From Phlebopus portentosus (taxonomy: Eukaryota > Basidiomycota > Agaricomycetes > Boletales > Boletinellaceae), in the NCBI GenBank assembly GCA_037892935.1, contig JAYXKI010000011.1, forward strand, positions 1,550,001 through 1,614,000: a stretch of 64,000 nt of DNA, written 5' to 3'. Numbering within the stretch: the first letter of the stretch is position 1; each line of letters opens with the position of its first letter. The translations under genes and the position numbers were made by a program. Shown here piece after piece: positions 1 through 9,918 of this stretch. The notes beneath the pieces are model-generated. The model made no database searches. It was given only the letters and a program-made list of their open reading frames with translations, and was not told where the DNA came from.

Positions 1-730
1 CACAGTTGAATAATTTCTTGCTGAGAGTTCACCATCTGTTGACTAAGAGCTGACTGACTACTCTGGATGGCTGAAGTGACTGCTCCCAGGATTCGAGCCT
101 ATAGTAATCCAAATGCAAAGTTGAATTGCACATCCTGTAGTTTGCCTTCCTGCTTAGTGTTTGCATTGACTGCTTTAGCAACCTGGTCTCCGACATGACT
201 CAGAACATGTGAAAGAAAGTACTCGAGCATCTGTCCTTCTATAGTGAGGTTCTTGGAATACTGAGAGCCTATATTATAGAGTCGAGTGACAGAAGTGGTG
301 AGAGTTTGGAGGGACTGATCAACACTTGTAAGTCTGAGATTGAGATTGATGACAGAGTGTCAGAGGACAGAGATAACTTCATTGGGTTGCCTATTAGCAC
401 CAATCATTCTGTTTAGGCATCCGTGAAGACTGTTGAGTCGTTCTCTGATGCAAGCTAGAGCAGATTCTATGCATTTTCCAGGTCTGGGTTGAGAAACTAC
501 TAGTCATTGAGTTTGAAGTAGAAATCTCTGACTGGCTTGATAAAATGGGGAACTTCTTTCATTGTCTTGCTGTTCCACCCACATTCATAGCATTCCAAAG
601 CCTTAAAGAAGGCTGATTCAACCTCAGAGTTATTGAGCAATAAGGAATACCAGAGAAGAAAACCCAATGATGCAGAGTGTAAACTAAAGACTAGTCCAAC
701 TAGCTTGCTACACAGTTCTATCGGTGACAT
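1..730 (-). pseudogene. Decayed pre-gag ORF with membrane segment and helical region (family B)
   Basis: Read leftward, the region from 730 starts with a hydrophobic stretch of about 20 residues (LVGLVFSLHSASLGFLLWY), then a Cys-containing linker, then a long helical Gln/Ser/Leu-rich region reaching base 1. Stops interrupt it: one after about residue 76 (near 500), a TGA near 370 and a TAG near 105. The last two are explained by CGA and CAG codons after a C-to-T change. The segment at 1-110 recurs at 47333-47430. Its place just inside the 5' LTR and ahead of gag matches the pre-gag ORF of element A, which also has membrane segments followed by a coiled coil. It resembles no family I recognise. 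Confidence 0.45.
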
Positions 731-1295
731 AGTTATTTCGCAAGAGTGTAGTTGCCTATGTATACTTGTAAGAGGACTTGATGGAGGAAATGTGAGTATT
801 CGAGTAGGGTGTATTCAAATGCTTTATATTCTTAACACAGAGCAAGTAGTTCTTCTTCAGTGGGCATCGGACCTCTGAGTGCTTTCCAGTTGACACTATA
901 TCCATTCAATAGATTGTCTGCATGCACAAGTAAGAACTTCCTTCCAACTCTTTCATGTCTTTCTGCGATGATTTGAAGCTCCAGGGTGAATAGTATAACC
1001 GACTGGTAGGGTTCTAAGATAGGGGTGTTTGAGTGCTTCTTACCTTAATAGAAGTTTATTGTGCAAAATGCTGAGTTCACTTCTTCTTTGAATGTATGGA
1101 GCACTCTAACAAAACTCCAATGGAGTGTGTAAGCCTGCTTTAGCCAATAGCAATACACTTATCGATGATCAGCTAATTTGTGTAACAGGTACAGAAGAAA
1201 CCCTCCTAGGGTAGAGCAATACTTACTGATCAATACTAGGTATTGCACTATGAAACAGCAAGATTGATTATCCCAGGATTGGAGCAAAATTATAA

Positions 1296-2898
1296 TATTA
1301 GGACTAAAGTTTTTAGACGAGGTGATCAGTCCAAGCATACTAGAACAAGTCCCTGCTTCCTCCTTCTGACAATGTATAAATGGAGAGTAGAGTAGTGAAG
1401 GTTAGATGTACTACTAAGAAGCAAGCTATGGGCTCAAGCTTGACTCAGTAGTAGAGCAGAGTTTCAATCAAAGGGGTACAGTTATGATTGAGAGTACAAA
1501 ATAATTTTACTGAGGGACAACACTCCACTCAGCTAGCGCTTTAAATAAAGTTTCTACTGAATACTACCGACTACTAAATACTACTGACTATGCCTCACTA
1601 TTAGTCAGGACAACATGTTTTAGCTAGTTTTGCCACCACTGTCTCTAGTCGGTGGTGCTATTGACATATCTAGTGTGGCCACCTCTATAACTGATAGTAT
1701 CACCACTTCCTTCCTTCTATATTAGACTGGCTCTTATCTACCTCTATTCTGCCGAAGCTTCTCCATACTTCTTTCAATTACTGTTTCTATCACATGTTAA
1801 TCCCAACTGCAAATCCTTTCATAAGAGACTTCTTTTATATGCCAAGATCTCGCTTCTCTGGTGCTCCATTTCCTCAGCTGAGCTTCTGCTATTAATCTTC
1901 TATCATAGGGCTGACTGTGATCTTAAGATTTGAGATCAGCAATCCCTGCCAATCTTCTGAGGTTAATCTTGGCAGCTGTGTAAACTTGGCAGCTACCCTT
2001 CTGTGCCTTGCTGCTATACTAATGTTGAAGTACTGTAGTTCAGTGCCTGTCCTTAACCTGAACCATTGTCCCAGGTGATTCATCCTACACCATTCATCTA
2101 CTGTGATAACCCCTTCTTCCAATTATTTTTATACTTCTAGCATTTGTTCTGTTGCTTTTTCCATCAGACTTTCAACATCTAATGGCAGTCTGTAATATAC
2201 TGGCCAATTGACTTCTACCACAGTATTTTGCACAAGGTCTGGTGACGATGCTGATTGATTCAAGCTCTCACGCAGACCTTTAATGCATAGACATCCCTAT
2301 CACTGAGTCATATAGATACCTTATAGTCATATGCACTCATTCTGCTATTTGGCAATAGTTGGTCTATTGTCTATTCTGAGGGTCTAGGCTTATATTGAAT
2401 CTTGGCATTAGCTGCCTCCCTTATTACTAAGTGCTCCACAAAGTTCTTGAGGAGTCACTCCGAAAGAACCCAACTCCTTTAATATACCAAATAACAATTT
2501 GCACATACCAGGCTTTTGTGAACTAAGTGTCTGGTTGCACTACATCGATAGTGTCTTTTTTGCAGAAGTTCTACATATCTTGCAATATTCTATTCTTCCA
2601 TCTGTGCATAGCTTCATTCTGGTGGAGGGGTATGTTCAATGTGCATTCCAGCTAATCCTTCTTGCAAATTGTATAGGTCCTCCCTCTCATCATGTTCATC
2701 TTTATAATATCTTCGACCGGGTTCCTCTGGAATGTCTTCAATAGCTACCTCCCCAGGTACTTGCTGTATTAGTAGGTGAGAATTACCTCCACTGTTCTGT
2801 CTCTGGAGCCTTTCGAAATACTCTTGATTAGGCTGCATAATTCAGTGTATAAGATGTCTGAGTCCATGCCACATTGGGTATCCACAATTTTCATAACA
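1296..2898 (-). repeat. LTR of family B, copy 1 (5' LTR)
   Basis: About 1603 bp, alignable end to end with 20410-22021. The intact copy has ends TGTTAGG and CATAACA; here the first bases have mutated to TATTAGG. The two copies differ at many sites, mostly transitions. The LTR carries a decayed minus-strand ORF beginning 60 nt from its minus-strand 5' end, the same position as in the other copy. Confidence 0.75.
2240..2838 (-). pseudogene. LTR-borne CxxC ORF, decayed copy (family B)
   Basis: The minus-strand ATG at 2838 lies 60 nt inside the LTR. The first 74 codons are open (acidic, with EDEHDERED-like stretches as in the second copy), then a TAG follows and the rest is scattered through broken frames. 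The homologous ORF at 21362-21961 is nearly intact and shows what was lost: a Cys-rich zinc-ribbon-like segment and a helical C-terminus. The product has no recognised function. The approximate left end is set by alignment to the second copy. Confidence 0.5.
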
Positions 2899-3232
2899 GT
2901 ATTCACCCAAAGTCACCCTCTTCCTTCCTACTCGTCTTGACCTTACTGAACAGCCCCCAAGAACTGTGACACTCCTCAGCTATCAGACAGTTCACAGGAG
3001 TTTCAACGGTTATAAGAGCAACCGCTACCTCATTATACATAATGAGATGGCATATAGCCTTTATACCAATACCATAAATTCCTGTTTAAAAATAAATATA
3101 CAAATACTTCAATTGGTCATTATTACAAGTACAAACACAAAGAAATATAATGCATTCTTCAGACTATAGAGTATAGTATTTCTTTGCAAACCAGAAGCAC
3201 TCCTGGCAAAAAACTGAGTTTGCGGGTTGTGC
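2899..3232. other. Intergenic, no gene seen
   Basis: AT-rich spacer between the family-B LTR and the 3' end of the Crinkler-like gene. It contains a short imperfect palindrome around 3020-3050 but nothing I can assign. Confidence 0.5.
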
Positions 3233-6017
3233 TCAGTCCTCTCCTACCTCATCAGTGCTGAGTGGGTCAGGCTGATCAGCAGAATCCCAGATGACCACAT
3301 CTCGAAGTTTGGGTTTTGCCGGAGAATCGGAGAGCTCGGAGAACGAAGATGCAGTTTCTGAACCAGAGGACCAAGTGTTCGAGTTCCTGGGTTGACGAAG
3401 CATTGGTGAGATTAGGCCTGAAAGAGAAGTCGGTGAAGTGTCGGAGTAATCGAGCTGAGGCCTCTTCGGTTTCAAACCTGTATCATTCGCACAACTTCTT
3501 TTCGGCCTGTATGCAAACACAAGAGCACCGAGTAGCCGCCCGGACGACCAGAAATCCGGTTCTTCATCCACCAGCTCATGCAACAGCGGCCGGCGTCTTG
3601 GGTCGGGATCCAGAAGTAGGCTGGTGAGTAAGTCGATCGCTCTGTCGTTCGTCCTTCCAAAGGAACAAAGGACCGCCCCACAGGACCAAAGGTCTGCTCG
3701 GATAGGGTTGAATGGAAGCAAAGGTACCTTTTCATCGTGAACGACCTCGGGGGCACTCCACCCGGGAGTCCCGCAGGATATCTCAACCATCTCGTCTATA
3801 TCCCTACACCTGATGGCGATATCAAAGTCGATAATGTAAAGGCGGCTTAATGCTCTGTCCCAGACAAGGTTATCGGGCTTGATGTCTAGATGCGCGATCT
3901 TGTGCCTGTGAAGAAAGGCGACTCCTTCAATAAGTTGGCGGCTGAGTGGCACCGATTTGCGATTAAGAATGTCCGGGAACAGACTCAAAATGGGGGTCTT
4001 TTTCGGGAGGATCAACAGAAGACCCGCAGCTGATTTCAGAGTCTCGACTAGCGGGATCACGTGATTAAGCGAAGAAGATGCCGAATTGAGCTGCTTGAGG
4101 AACGAAAGCTCGTTGGAAAATCCACCACGGACCAATTTTGCGACGACTCGCTCTCCTTTAGAGCTTGTTGCCTGTACAACGTGATTTGGTATCTGGTACT
4201 TATTAGCGCACGTAATATTGAGCACGGGCTGCCATCACATACCCTTGCCCGCGGCACCAGATCTGGATCATAACTGATAGATTGTACTCTGAAGTTCGCC
4301 TTCTGAAGAGCATCCACGATGACCTCTCGGTCCCTGTCTTGATCATTTCTCTGTTCCTGGTCCTCCCGATCTTCGCCAGTCCTCGGTCGCTTCACGCCCT
4401 TGGGTGCTTGGTTGCCATCGTTCCTCTTGCTATACAGCGTCTTCATGCCTGCTTTCTTGGCGACTTCGTCCATAGCCAGGATGTCGGCACTCCTTTTTCC
4501 AACATTACATTCTTCAGTATGTTTTGCGTAATTGTAGAATTCGAACAGGAATGTCGTCAAATCTACAACGTCGGTTATGACGTAGGTCTTGTCATTGAAA
4601 CAAACCTAGACGTCCAGCATTGATGGTGAGGCGGGAACGGCATGACATCAGACGCACCTTGTCCTGGTTGTTGACATAGCAGAATACGCGAATTACTTTC
4701 CACTGACAGTCAAAAAATGCGCCCATGAGGAAAAAATTGCGCTCTTCGGAATTCGTTTCTCCGCGGAGGGCGAGCCCAAGGCGTAGCGAGCATGCCAATT
4801 GGACACGTAATCTGTATATATCTTTCTGGTTGGACTTTGAGTCAATCTCAGCAAGGAAATAAGGAAACGAGTCCTTCAACAAGGCAAAATCAGGACGAGT
4901 ACGATATGTGCACGATTCCTCCTCCCCGTCATTGGATATCACCTTCGCAATCAGAGGGAATGGGAGCGATCGGTCGCTGCAGTGCAAGTCGTGAGAGATT
5001 GATACAGGGGCAAACTCGAACGCTTACCATTTGCAATCTCCTACTACTTTCATTTCCCAGTAACTCCTGAACTTGTCGAGTATCAGCAGCCAAACTGCGA
5101 TCCGTGAGCACTCAGGGATCAGTGGACCTAATCGACAAGTCATGACTATTCCTTGGCCGAAATGGCCAAGCTCATAGCCCTCCTCCGAATATCCGATCGC
5201 ATCATTTCCTGAGTTGTTTATCATATCAGTGATCGTCGTGTGATGAGCCGCATCCTCTACGAAATACTGCATCGTGGTCTTTAACCTACGAACAAGTCAT
5301 CAATGACAAACAGAATCAGTGACTTTCGGAAAGGGAGCGGCACAAACCAGGATTTCAATTTCGGACCTGGTGGACACCTCCAGACGGTGACTACGTTAAC
5401 GATAAATTGCTCGCAGCTGGGCATCTCATTGTATCGATTTAACCCCATCACGGTCGACCAATTTGCGCTCCCGGAAGACTCGAGAGCGACCAGAAACGTG
5501 ATGTGCCCGAAAAGCTGGGACATGTTCGGATCAAGAGCAAGAGCACGAGCGTGTCGTTCGAGCTCTGAAGGAACAACTATTGGATCAAATTTACCGGTCA
5601 GTCCAGGAGTCCACATTGTCGAGAGGTAGACTTTAAGCTTCATCTTGAGAATAGGAAGAAGCACGACGCACCGGGGACCTCGTTAAGCTGCAAGAGTAGA
5701 ATCTCACCGCGGGAGAGGCGGAGTGACGTTATCTCTTGTCCGGCGCCAAGCTCTTCGGTTTTGGTCTCGTCGGTGAAGTTGACGCTACTCAAGTCCTTCT
5801 TTAACTGTGCCGGCTTCGTCCCTACGAGCAGTTTTGGGTTCATGCATCTCCACACCGTGAGCCTGGCAGCATCGACGTGCTCGAGGTCATTTGTTCGCTC
5901 TTCCTTGACCTTCTTTTTCAATTCCTGAATGCGTGCATCGGGGCCGACGATAACAGAAAAGGGATCTCCAAAGGCAGCCTTCTTCTCGTGATCGATGAGC
6001 AGGCACCAGACTTCCAT
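3233..6017 (-). CDS. Crinkler (CRN)-type effector: ubiquitin-like header, REase-like region, protein kinase
   Basis: A six-exon gene that appears intact. The start ATG at 6017 opens the typical CRN header (MEVWCLL, then a beta-grasp-like domain of about 100 residues with LTVWRC). Proposed introns keep the frame: 5631-5671, 5286-5377, 4977-5027, 4606-4657 and 4193-4242 (41-92 nt; the second is least certain). The middle has an RPDFALL...FLAEIDSK segment resembling a PD-(D/E)XK nuclease core. The C-terminal kinase shows VVAK, HLDIKPDN, a DFD in place of DFG, GTPGWSAPE and DLWS. Family knowledge: CR/Crinkler proteins are eukaryotic effectors, often nuclear, in which this header is joined to nuclease and kinase domains, commonly near transposons. 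Secretion is not evident because there is no obvious signal peptide. Target and activity are unknown; the DFD variant may affect catalysis. Confidence 0.8.
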
Positions 6018-6303
6018 GCTGACTGTCGTTTGTGGTGATAGAGATAGAGTGCGGCCAACCGCAGAGCGGCCACGATTCCCCACAAACGACACGTCATATG
6101 GTCATGTGACAGTGTAATGAAATTCCCACCCACAGCTGGCAATGATGCATCTCGAAGGCACCGAGATGTATGTGAAAATTTAAAATCTCGTGATGTGTCT
6201 CACTGCGTGAGAGATTTTAAATTTCCATGCTGGAGAGATTCTAGAATCTCCCTGGCATCAAGATCCTTTCTAAGATATTAAATCTTGGCCTTGTGGAGAC
6301 TTA
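6018..6303. other. Upstream region of the Crinkler-like gene with AT-rich inverted motifs
   Basis: Short inverted motifs built from AAATTTAAAATCTC and GAGATTTTAAATTT recur at 6175-6300 and again at 6757-6882 on the other side of the Harbinger-type MITE. They may be an older small transposon split by that MITE, but I could not fix its ends. The promoter of the Crinkler-like gene must lie here; no TATA box stands out. Confidence 0.35.
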
Positions 6304-6756
6304 GGGCCTGATCAGTACAAAAAATAATGGTGGATAGCTTATCCAAAGATTAAGGTTGTGAGACCTGGAGTCTTCCTGTTGTGAGGTAATGTAGTCATCA
6401 GCACTTGGCATCTGCTAAATACTGGATTACAAATGTGATCAATGCATTTGCTACATTTAGAAGTTACGTGTGCTAGCAGCTGATGGTGACTTGGAATTAC
6501 TTAAGATTTATAAGTATAACCTTACTCTGCCAGCATGCAAGTCAAACTCAACATATTCCTCCTCTATGATTTATTGTTAAGGTATAATTGAGGCAAATCC
6601 CTGCTATTTTGGTACCAGAATGTTACAGATGTGATGCTTATCCTAACTGAACAAATAGAAATAAATAACAAGGGGAAATACCAGATCTCATGCTGTTAAC
6701 TCATTATCTAGCTATCCGCCTTTATCCACCTGTTATTTTTTGTACCAATCAGGGCC
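6304..6756. mobile_element. PIF/Harbinger-like MITE
   Basis: A 453-bp non-coding element with terminal inverted repeats. The left end reads GGGCCTGATCAGTACAAAAA; the right end read inward is GGCCCTGATTGGTACAAAAA, and similarity continues through a GGTGGATA...GGATAGCT block. Flanking TTA at 6301-6303 and 6757-6759 forms a 3-bp target duplication. TTA duplications plus GGGCC-type termini are typical of PIF/Harbinger MITEs (Tourist-like). No transposase is encoded. Confidence 0.75.
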
Positions 6757-6882
6757 TTAAAATTTAGCTAAGCATCTCATTAGGGATAAGATTTAAAATC
6801 TCTTTGTTAGGATCCCAATATGTCTGAAATCCTCTACAAGATGCTAAATCTCATTAGATCCGAGATGTAAAATTTAATTAAC

Positions 6883-8387
6883 TGTTAGAATCAGAGTAAG
6901 AAGAGTAATATATGGCTTACTACTGAAGCAAGTGTCTCACACTGCTGATTGATAAGCGATGTCAAAGAATCAGGCAAAGACAAGTATCAGACTAGTGTTT
7001 ATATGAGAGAAAGCTCCAACTCGCTTGAGGGGCGTTTGAAGAGATGAATTGAACTGCTACTCAGGATGGCTCGTTTGGCCTCCTTTTATACTCTACAGGT
7101 GTGGCTATGCTAGGCTACTACTATAACTATCTACCTCAGTCTTTTTACTGACCATGTATACCTTCCAGCACCTTCTACAAGGTGCTCCACTTGCTCCACC
7201 CTTTCCTTGTCAATTCCGTACATTCCTTGTCAATTCCGATCGTACTGTATGTTCTAGTTCGTTCTACTAGTTTCTTGCTGTGTACTTCAATGTCTGAGCT
7301 CTACTGTTATAGTCTAATGACACTAGCACTCTCTAGTGCATACTTACTATCCTCAGCTACTCTGCTGGTGCCTGTACTGGTTCTGAGCTCCACTGGTTTA
7401 TTCTCTACTGTTCTATGGCCTTCTCTCCTTGGAGTTAGGACTTATGTTCTTCTTCCGGCTCGGATGGCTGACTGATGCTGCTACTTTGCCTGAGCTAGTT
7501 GTAAAAGCTTTCCTCTCGTCTACTACTCCTATGTATGCGTACACATCGCTTCCCTTCTTATCGCCTTCCTGATTAGATTAACTTTCCTTATCAGTGATTG
7601 TCGATCTCCATGGCTTCCGAGGTTCAGTGCCTGTGGGGTACTACATCTTCTTCTGGAAGTCCTGGGGTTTTTCCCACCGGCGTTCTATCATCTACCGGAA
7701 AGCTTCTCTTGTGGAGATATGTCATCATTCTTGTGAACCCTTCTTCCGGTGGCATTGGAATCTTAATTGGACCAATCACGAACTTGATCCTGTGTTCCAT
7801 TGATATCTCTGTGACTCGTTCGTCCATTACTGATACTCCTTCTGTATCAATGAGTCTAATGAATTCCTTAACTCTAGTTATTGTATTTTCTGCTATACGC
7901 CGTACTATTTCATTAGCTCCCCTTCTGTATGGTATGTCAATATTAATATGAATAAATTGACATTCTTCTTTATGCTTCCGCTTTGGGAATTTAATCTGTA
8001 CTCCTGCGTTCATTAGATAGTCTCGTTCATCATGTGAGAATACTGCTACCATATGTTCAAATGTCACATAATTTGTATTAGGCTGTTGTATGCCCTCTTG
8101 AGTAACGTATCCTGGAAATACTCTATGCGTCCCTCGTATGTCGAAGTTCATTGCTAATACTTCTGTCATCAAGAGTGATGAGATTATTGTACAATAAATG
8201 TCCCATCCTATCTGCTGTGCTTGTTTGCATTTCTCGCAGTCGTTCTTGACTTCTGGCCATTGACTGGCCCGTCCTTGGTTAACTATTCTCTTTAATGTGA
8301 TTTCCAGCGTTCTCGCTTGTCGTGTGAACATCTTGGTTATATGCTGTCACGTGCACGCTATATTGCTGACTAAAGCAATTTCTAACA
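6883..8387 (-). repeat. 3' LTR of element A
   Basis: 1505 bp with ends TGTTAG/CTAACA. A minus-strand TATAAAA (7084-7090) lies about 200 bp from the LTR's minus-strand 3' end, so U3 is about 1.3 kb and contains the LTR ORF at 7624-8331. Transcripts starting in the 5' LTR would run through this U3 and carry that ORF at their 3' end. Confidence 0.93.
7624..8331 (-). CDS. LTR-encoded CxxC protein (U3 ORF), 3' LTR copy
   Basis: A 235-codon ORF lying wholly within the U3 part of the LTR, starting 56 nt from the LTR end. It is a hydrophilic, probably globular protein with one CEKC motif near residue 35 and an SLLMTEV...IQQPN...FEHMVAVF region. The stop is TGA where the other LTR reads CGA and continues 15 more codons (ending EAMEINNH), so the ancestral protein was about 250 residues. 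Family B has a homologous-looking LTR ORF at the same offset (CxxC, then IQ-x-P, then FD/FE), and LTR E has another CxxC ORF. Function unknown. By position it resembles the U3 sag gene of mouse mammary tumour virus, but I see no sequence relationship. Confidence 0.6.
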   Translation of the reverse strand: MFTRQARTLEITLKRIVNQGRASQWPEVKNDCEKCKQAQQIGWDIYCTIISSLLMTEVLAMNFDIRGTHRVFPGYVTQEGIQQPNTNYVTFEHMVAVFSHDERDYLMNAGVQIKFPKRKHKEECQFIHINIDIPYRRGANEIVRRIAENTITRVKEFIRLIDTEGVSVMDERVTEISMEHRIKFVIGPIKIPMPPEEGFTRMMTYLHKRSFPVDDRTPVGKTPGLPEEDVVPHRH

Positions 8388-8396
8388 TTCCCCTTA
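8388..8396 (-). other. Polypurine tract of element A
   Basis: Read on the minus strand, AAGGGGAA sits directly before the 3' LTR, the expected place and composition for the plus-strand primer of reverse transcription. Confidence 0.7.
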
Positions 8397-8536
8397 CTAG
8401 GATAAAAATTGGACTAAAAGGAGAACTTTCTTCTATTTTGCTTTAGTTTAGTAAGATTCTTGATTTTAAATCTTATTTCTCAAGTTTCTAATTTCAGGAA
8501 AAGATTTAAATTTTATTCACAAATTTTCATCACGCA

Positions 8537-9395
8537 TTAAATAGCTTGACCACCTCTAAAATAAATAGGTGATGGCGATCTAATTTCTTCTCTTTGCCCC
8601 GCTCTTATTACTTCTAGCTCAACTTCAATGTCGGTATCGGTCATCGGCGTCATCTAATGAGAATTATTTAATAAATTTTTAATTTAATTAAAATAAAACT
8701 CACTGTTTTTCTGTACTTGAAGTAAAGGAATAAGCCTAAATTTGCAAAGGCTATGACGGCAGTGGCAGCGATGATGAGGAAGGCGGCATTGACGGTAGCG
8801 AACATGATGAGAATTTGCTTGATGTTTATGACGTGCGAGTAAGGTTTGATGATGGTAGTAACTAAGAAAGGAGCGGCATCGCCGCGACATGCTACTTATA
8901 TCTCGTGAGCATGGGAATTTATTCCTTAGTATGTTTATGACATACCTATCTAATCTTCTTCTTGTTTGATCTCATGATCGACTTCTTCTTCCTTGATTTC
9001 GCACTCAAGTTCCTCGTCTTTGATAATTACCGGCTCGATCTTCCGCCCGTTGTACTTGACCATTTGCCAGTTTCCTCTTCTGTCCTTCGCTGTGATGACA
9101 TCATTCAGATTGAAGGTCGGATGGGTTCGGACATCATCCTAAGGGATGATGTAGTGCTTGGGCTTCTGGTAGGGGCCCTAGCGTTGGTTGCGGCGTTGGT
9201 TGCGACGATTAGAAGCTATTGATAGTGGATGAGTGAGGAAGAGTTGTTGGAAGAACTGTTCTCGCTTTTGGTTCTCCTTATATGCTTCTTTGTCAACCTC
9301 GTGATCATGTACGTTCACTTCTAAATAAAGCCTTATTACGTGTCGGCTTCCAACAGACCTGGTGACCTTCAGATCTTCCCTTTTTCGGAAAAGTT
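8537..9395 (-). pseudogene. Post-pol ORF of element A: acidic domain, single membrane segment, short tail
   Basis: This spliced-looking ORF lies between pol and the 3' LTR. Its main part (about 9395-8946) is basic then acidic (IKEEEVDHEIKQEED). It contains three TAG stops (9178, 9139, 8950) that are all explained by CAG. A predicted intron at 8895-8945 (GTATGT...AAG) joins it to an exon holding a hydrophobic run (AAFLIIAATAVIAFANLGLF) followed by KYRKT. A second intron, 8654-8703 (GTGAGT...TAG), leads to a short acidic tail ending GGQAI. The order of large N-terminal part, membrane anchor, basic stop-transfer and cytoplasmic tail is env-like, and so is the position after pol. No envelope signature or signal peptide is visible, so that is only an analogy. 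Confidence 0.55.
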
Positions 9396-9918
9396 ATTGG
9401 ATAGACCTCCTCACTAATCTCGTAGGAAGGGATTATTCCTTCTGGTGGGCCTTGGCTTCATGACTCTGGAGTATCCTACCCTGACATCATGCGCTGTACC
9501 TTTCCGGCAGGTTGCTATTATTTCTTTACGTGGTCTCGAGCTCTTACTGCTTGTAGTAACTGTATCCTCATCTAAGGAAACGAATCCCATAGAGGGAATA
9601 GCAGTTAGTTGACTACCATCCCCTAAAGGGGGTCCATGCTTCCTTAGAGTTGGCTTTGTCCATAACCCCATGGATTAGAAGTTATAACAATTACTATTGG
9701 CCTTCCTCAATCCATAAAGATGCACCCCATGTCGCCAGCTAAATTAAGTCTAGGTTTCTAGACTGTCACCTTATCGTACTTTTCCCCTAATATTAATTTA
9801 TAACAATATTCTAAGGGGTAGTTTATACTCATTTCGGAGTATTAGGTGACTTATTTTATACTTCCTGCACCTGTAATCTAAGGAAGTCGTAGTTTAACGT
9901 CATTGCGGACGCCATCTT
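9396..9918 (-). other. Pol-ORF3 junction region of element A
   Basis: Contains an 85-codon minus-strand ORF (9414-9671, ATG MGLWTKPTLRKHG) rich in Arg, Lys and Ser. It could be the first exon of the post-pol gene or a relic. A hairpin pairs CCCCTAATATT (9785 region) with AATATTCTAAGGGG (9807 region). The rest holds nothing recognisable. Confidence 0.35.

Larger units (their letters stand above)
1..2898 (-). mobile_element. 5' part of a degenerate Ty3/gypsy element, family B copy 1
   Basis: This is the beginning, read on the minus strand, of an old gypsy-type element cut off by the left edge of the window. The 5' LTR is 1296-2898 and the internal sequence runs leftward from 1295. The LTR aligns along its whole length with the LTR at 20410-22021, and bases 1-110 align with 47333-47430 of the second family-B element, which sets the orientation. 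No polypurine tract lies to the right of 2898, as expected for a 5' LTR. The reading frames are broken by many stops, so this copy is a fossil. gag and pol lie outside the window. Confidence 0.7.

Noticed and set aside
4057..4560. 167-codon ORF overlapping the kinase region as a separate gene
   Set aside because: It is the exon upstream of the kinase reading into a 50-nt intron (4193-4242); splicing joins the two in frame.
7182..7475. 97-codon plus-strand ORF found in both LTRs of element A (also 17318-17611)
   Set aside because: Leu/Ser-rich with no motif; identical copies are expected from LTR identity, and it opposes the element's transcription.
8962..9222. Plus-strand 86-codon hydrophobic ORF in element A
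   Set aside because: It is antisense to the post-pol ORF, whose frame has better protein-like composition and matching splice sites.
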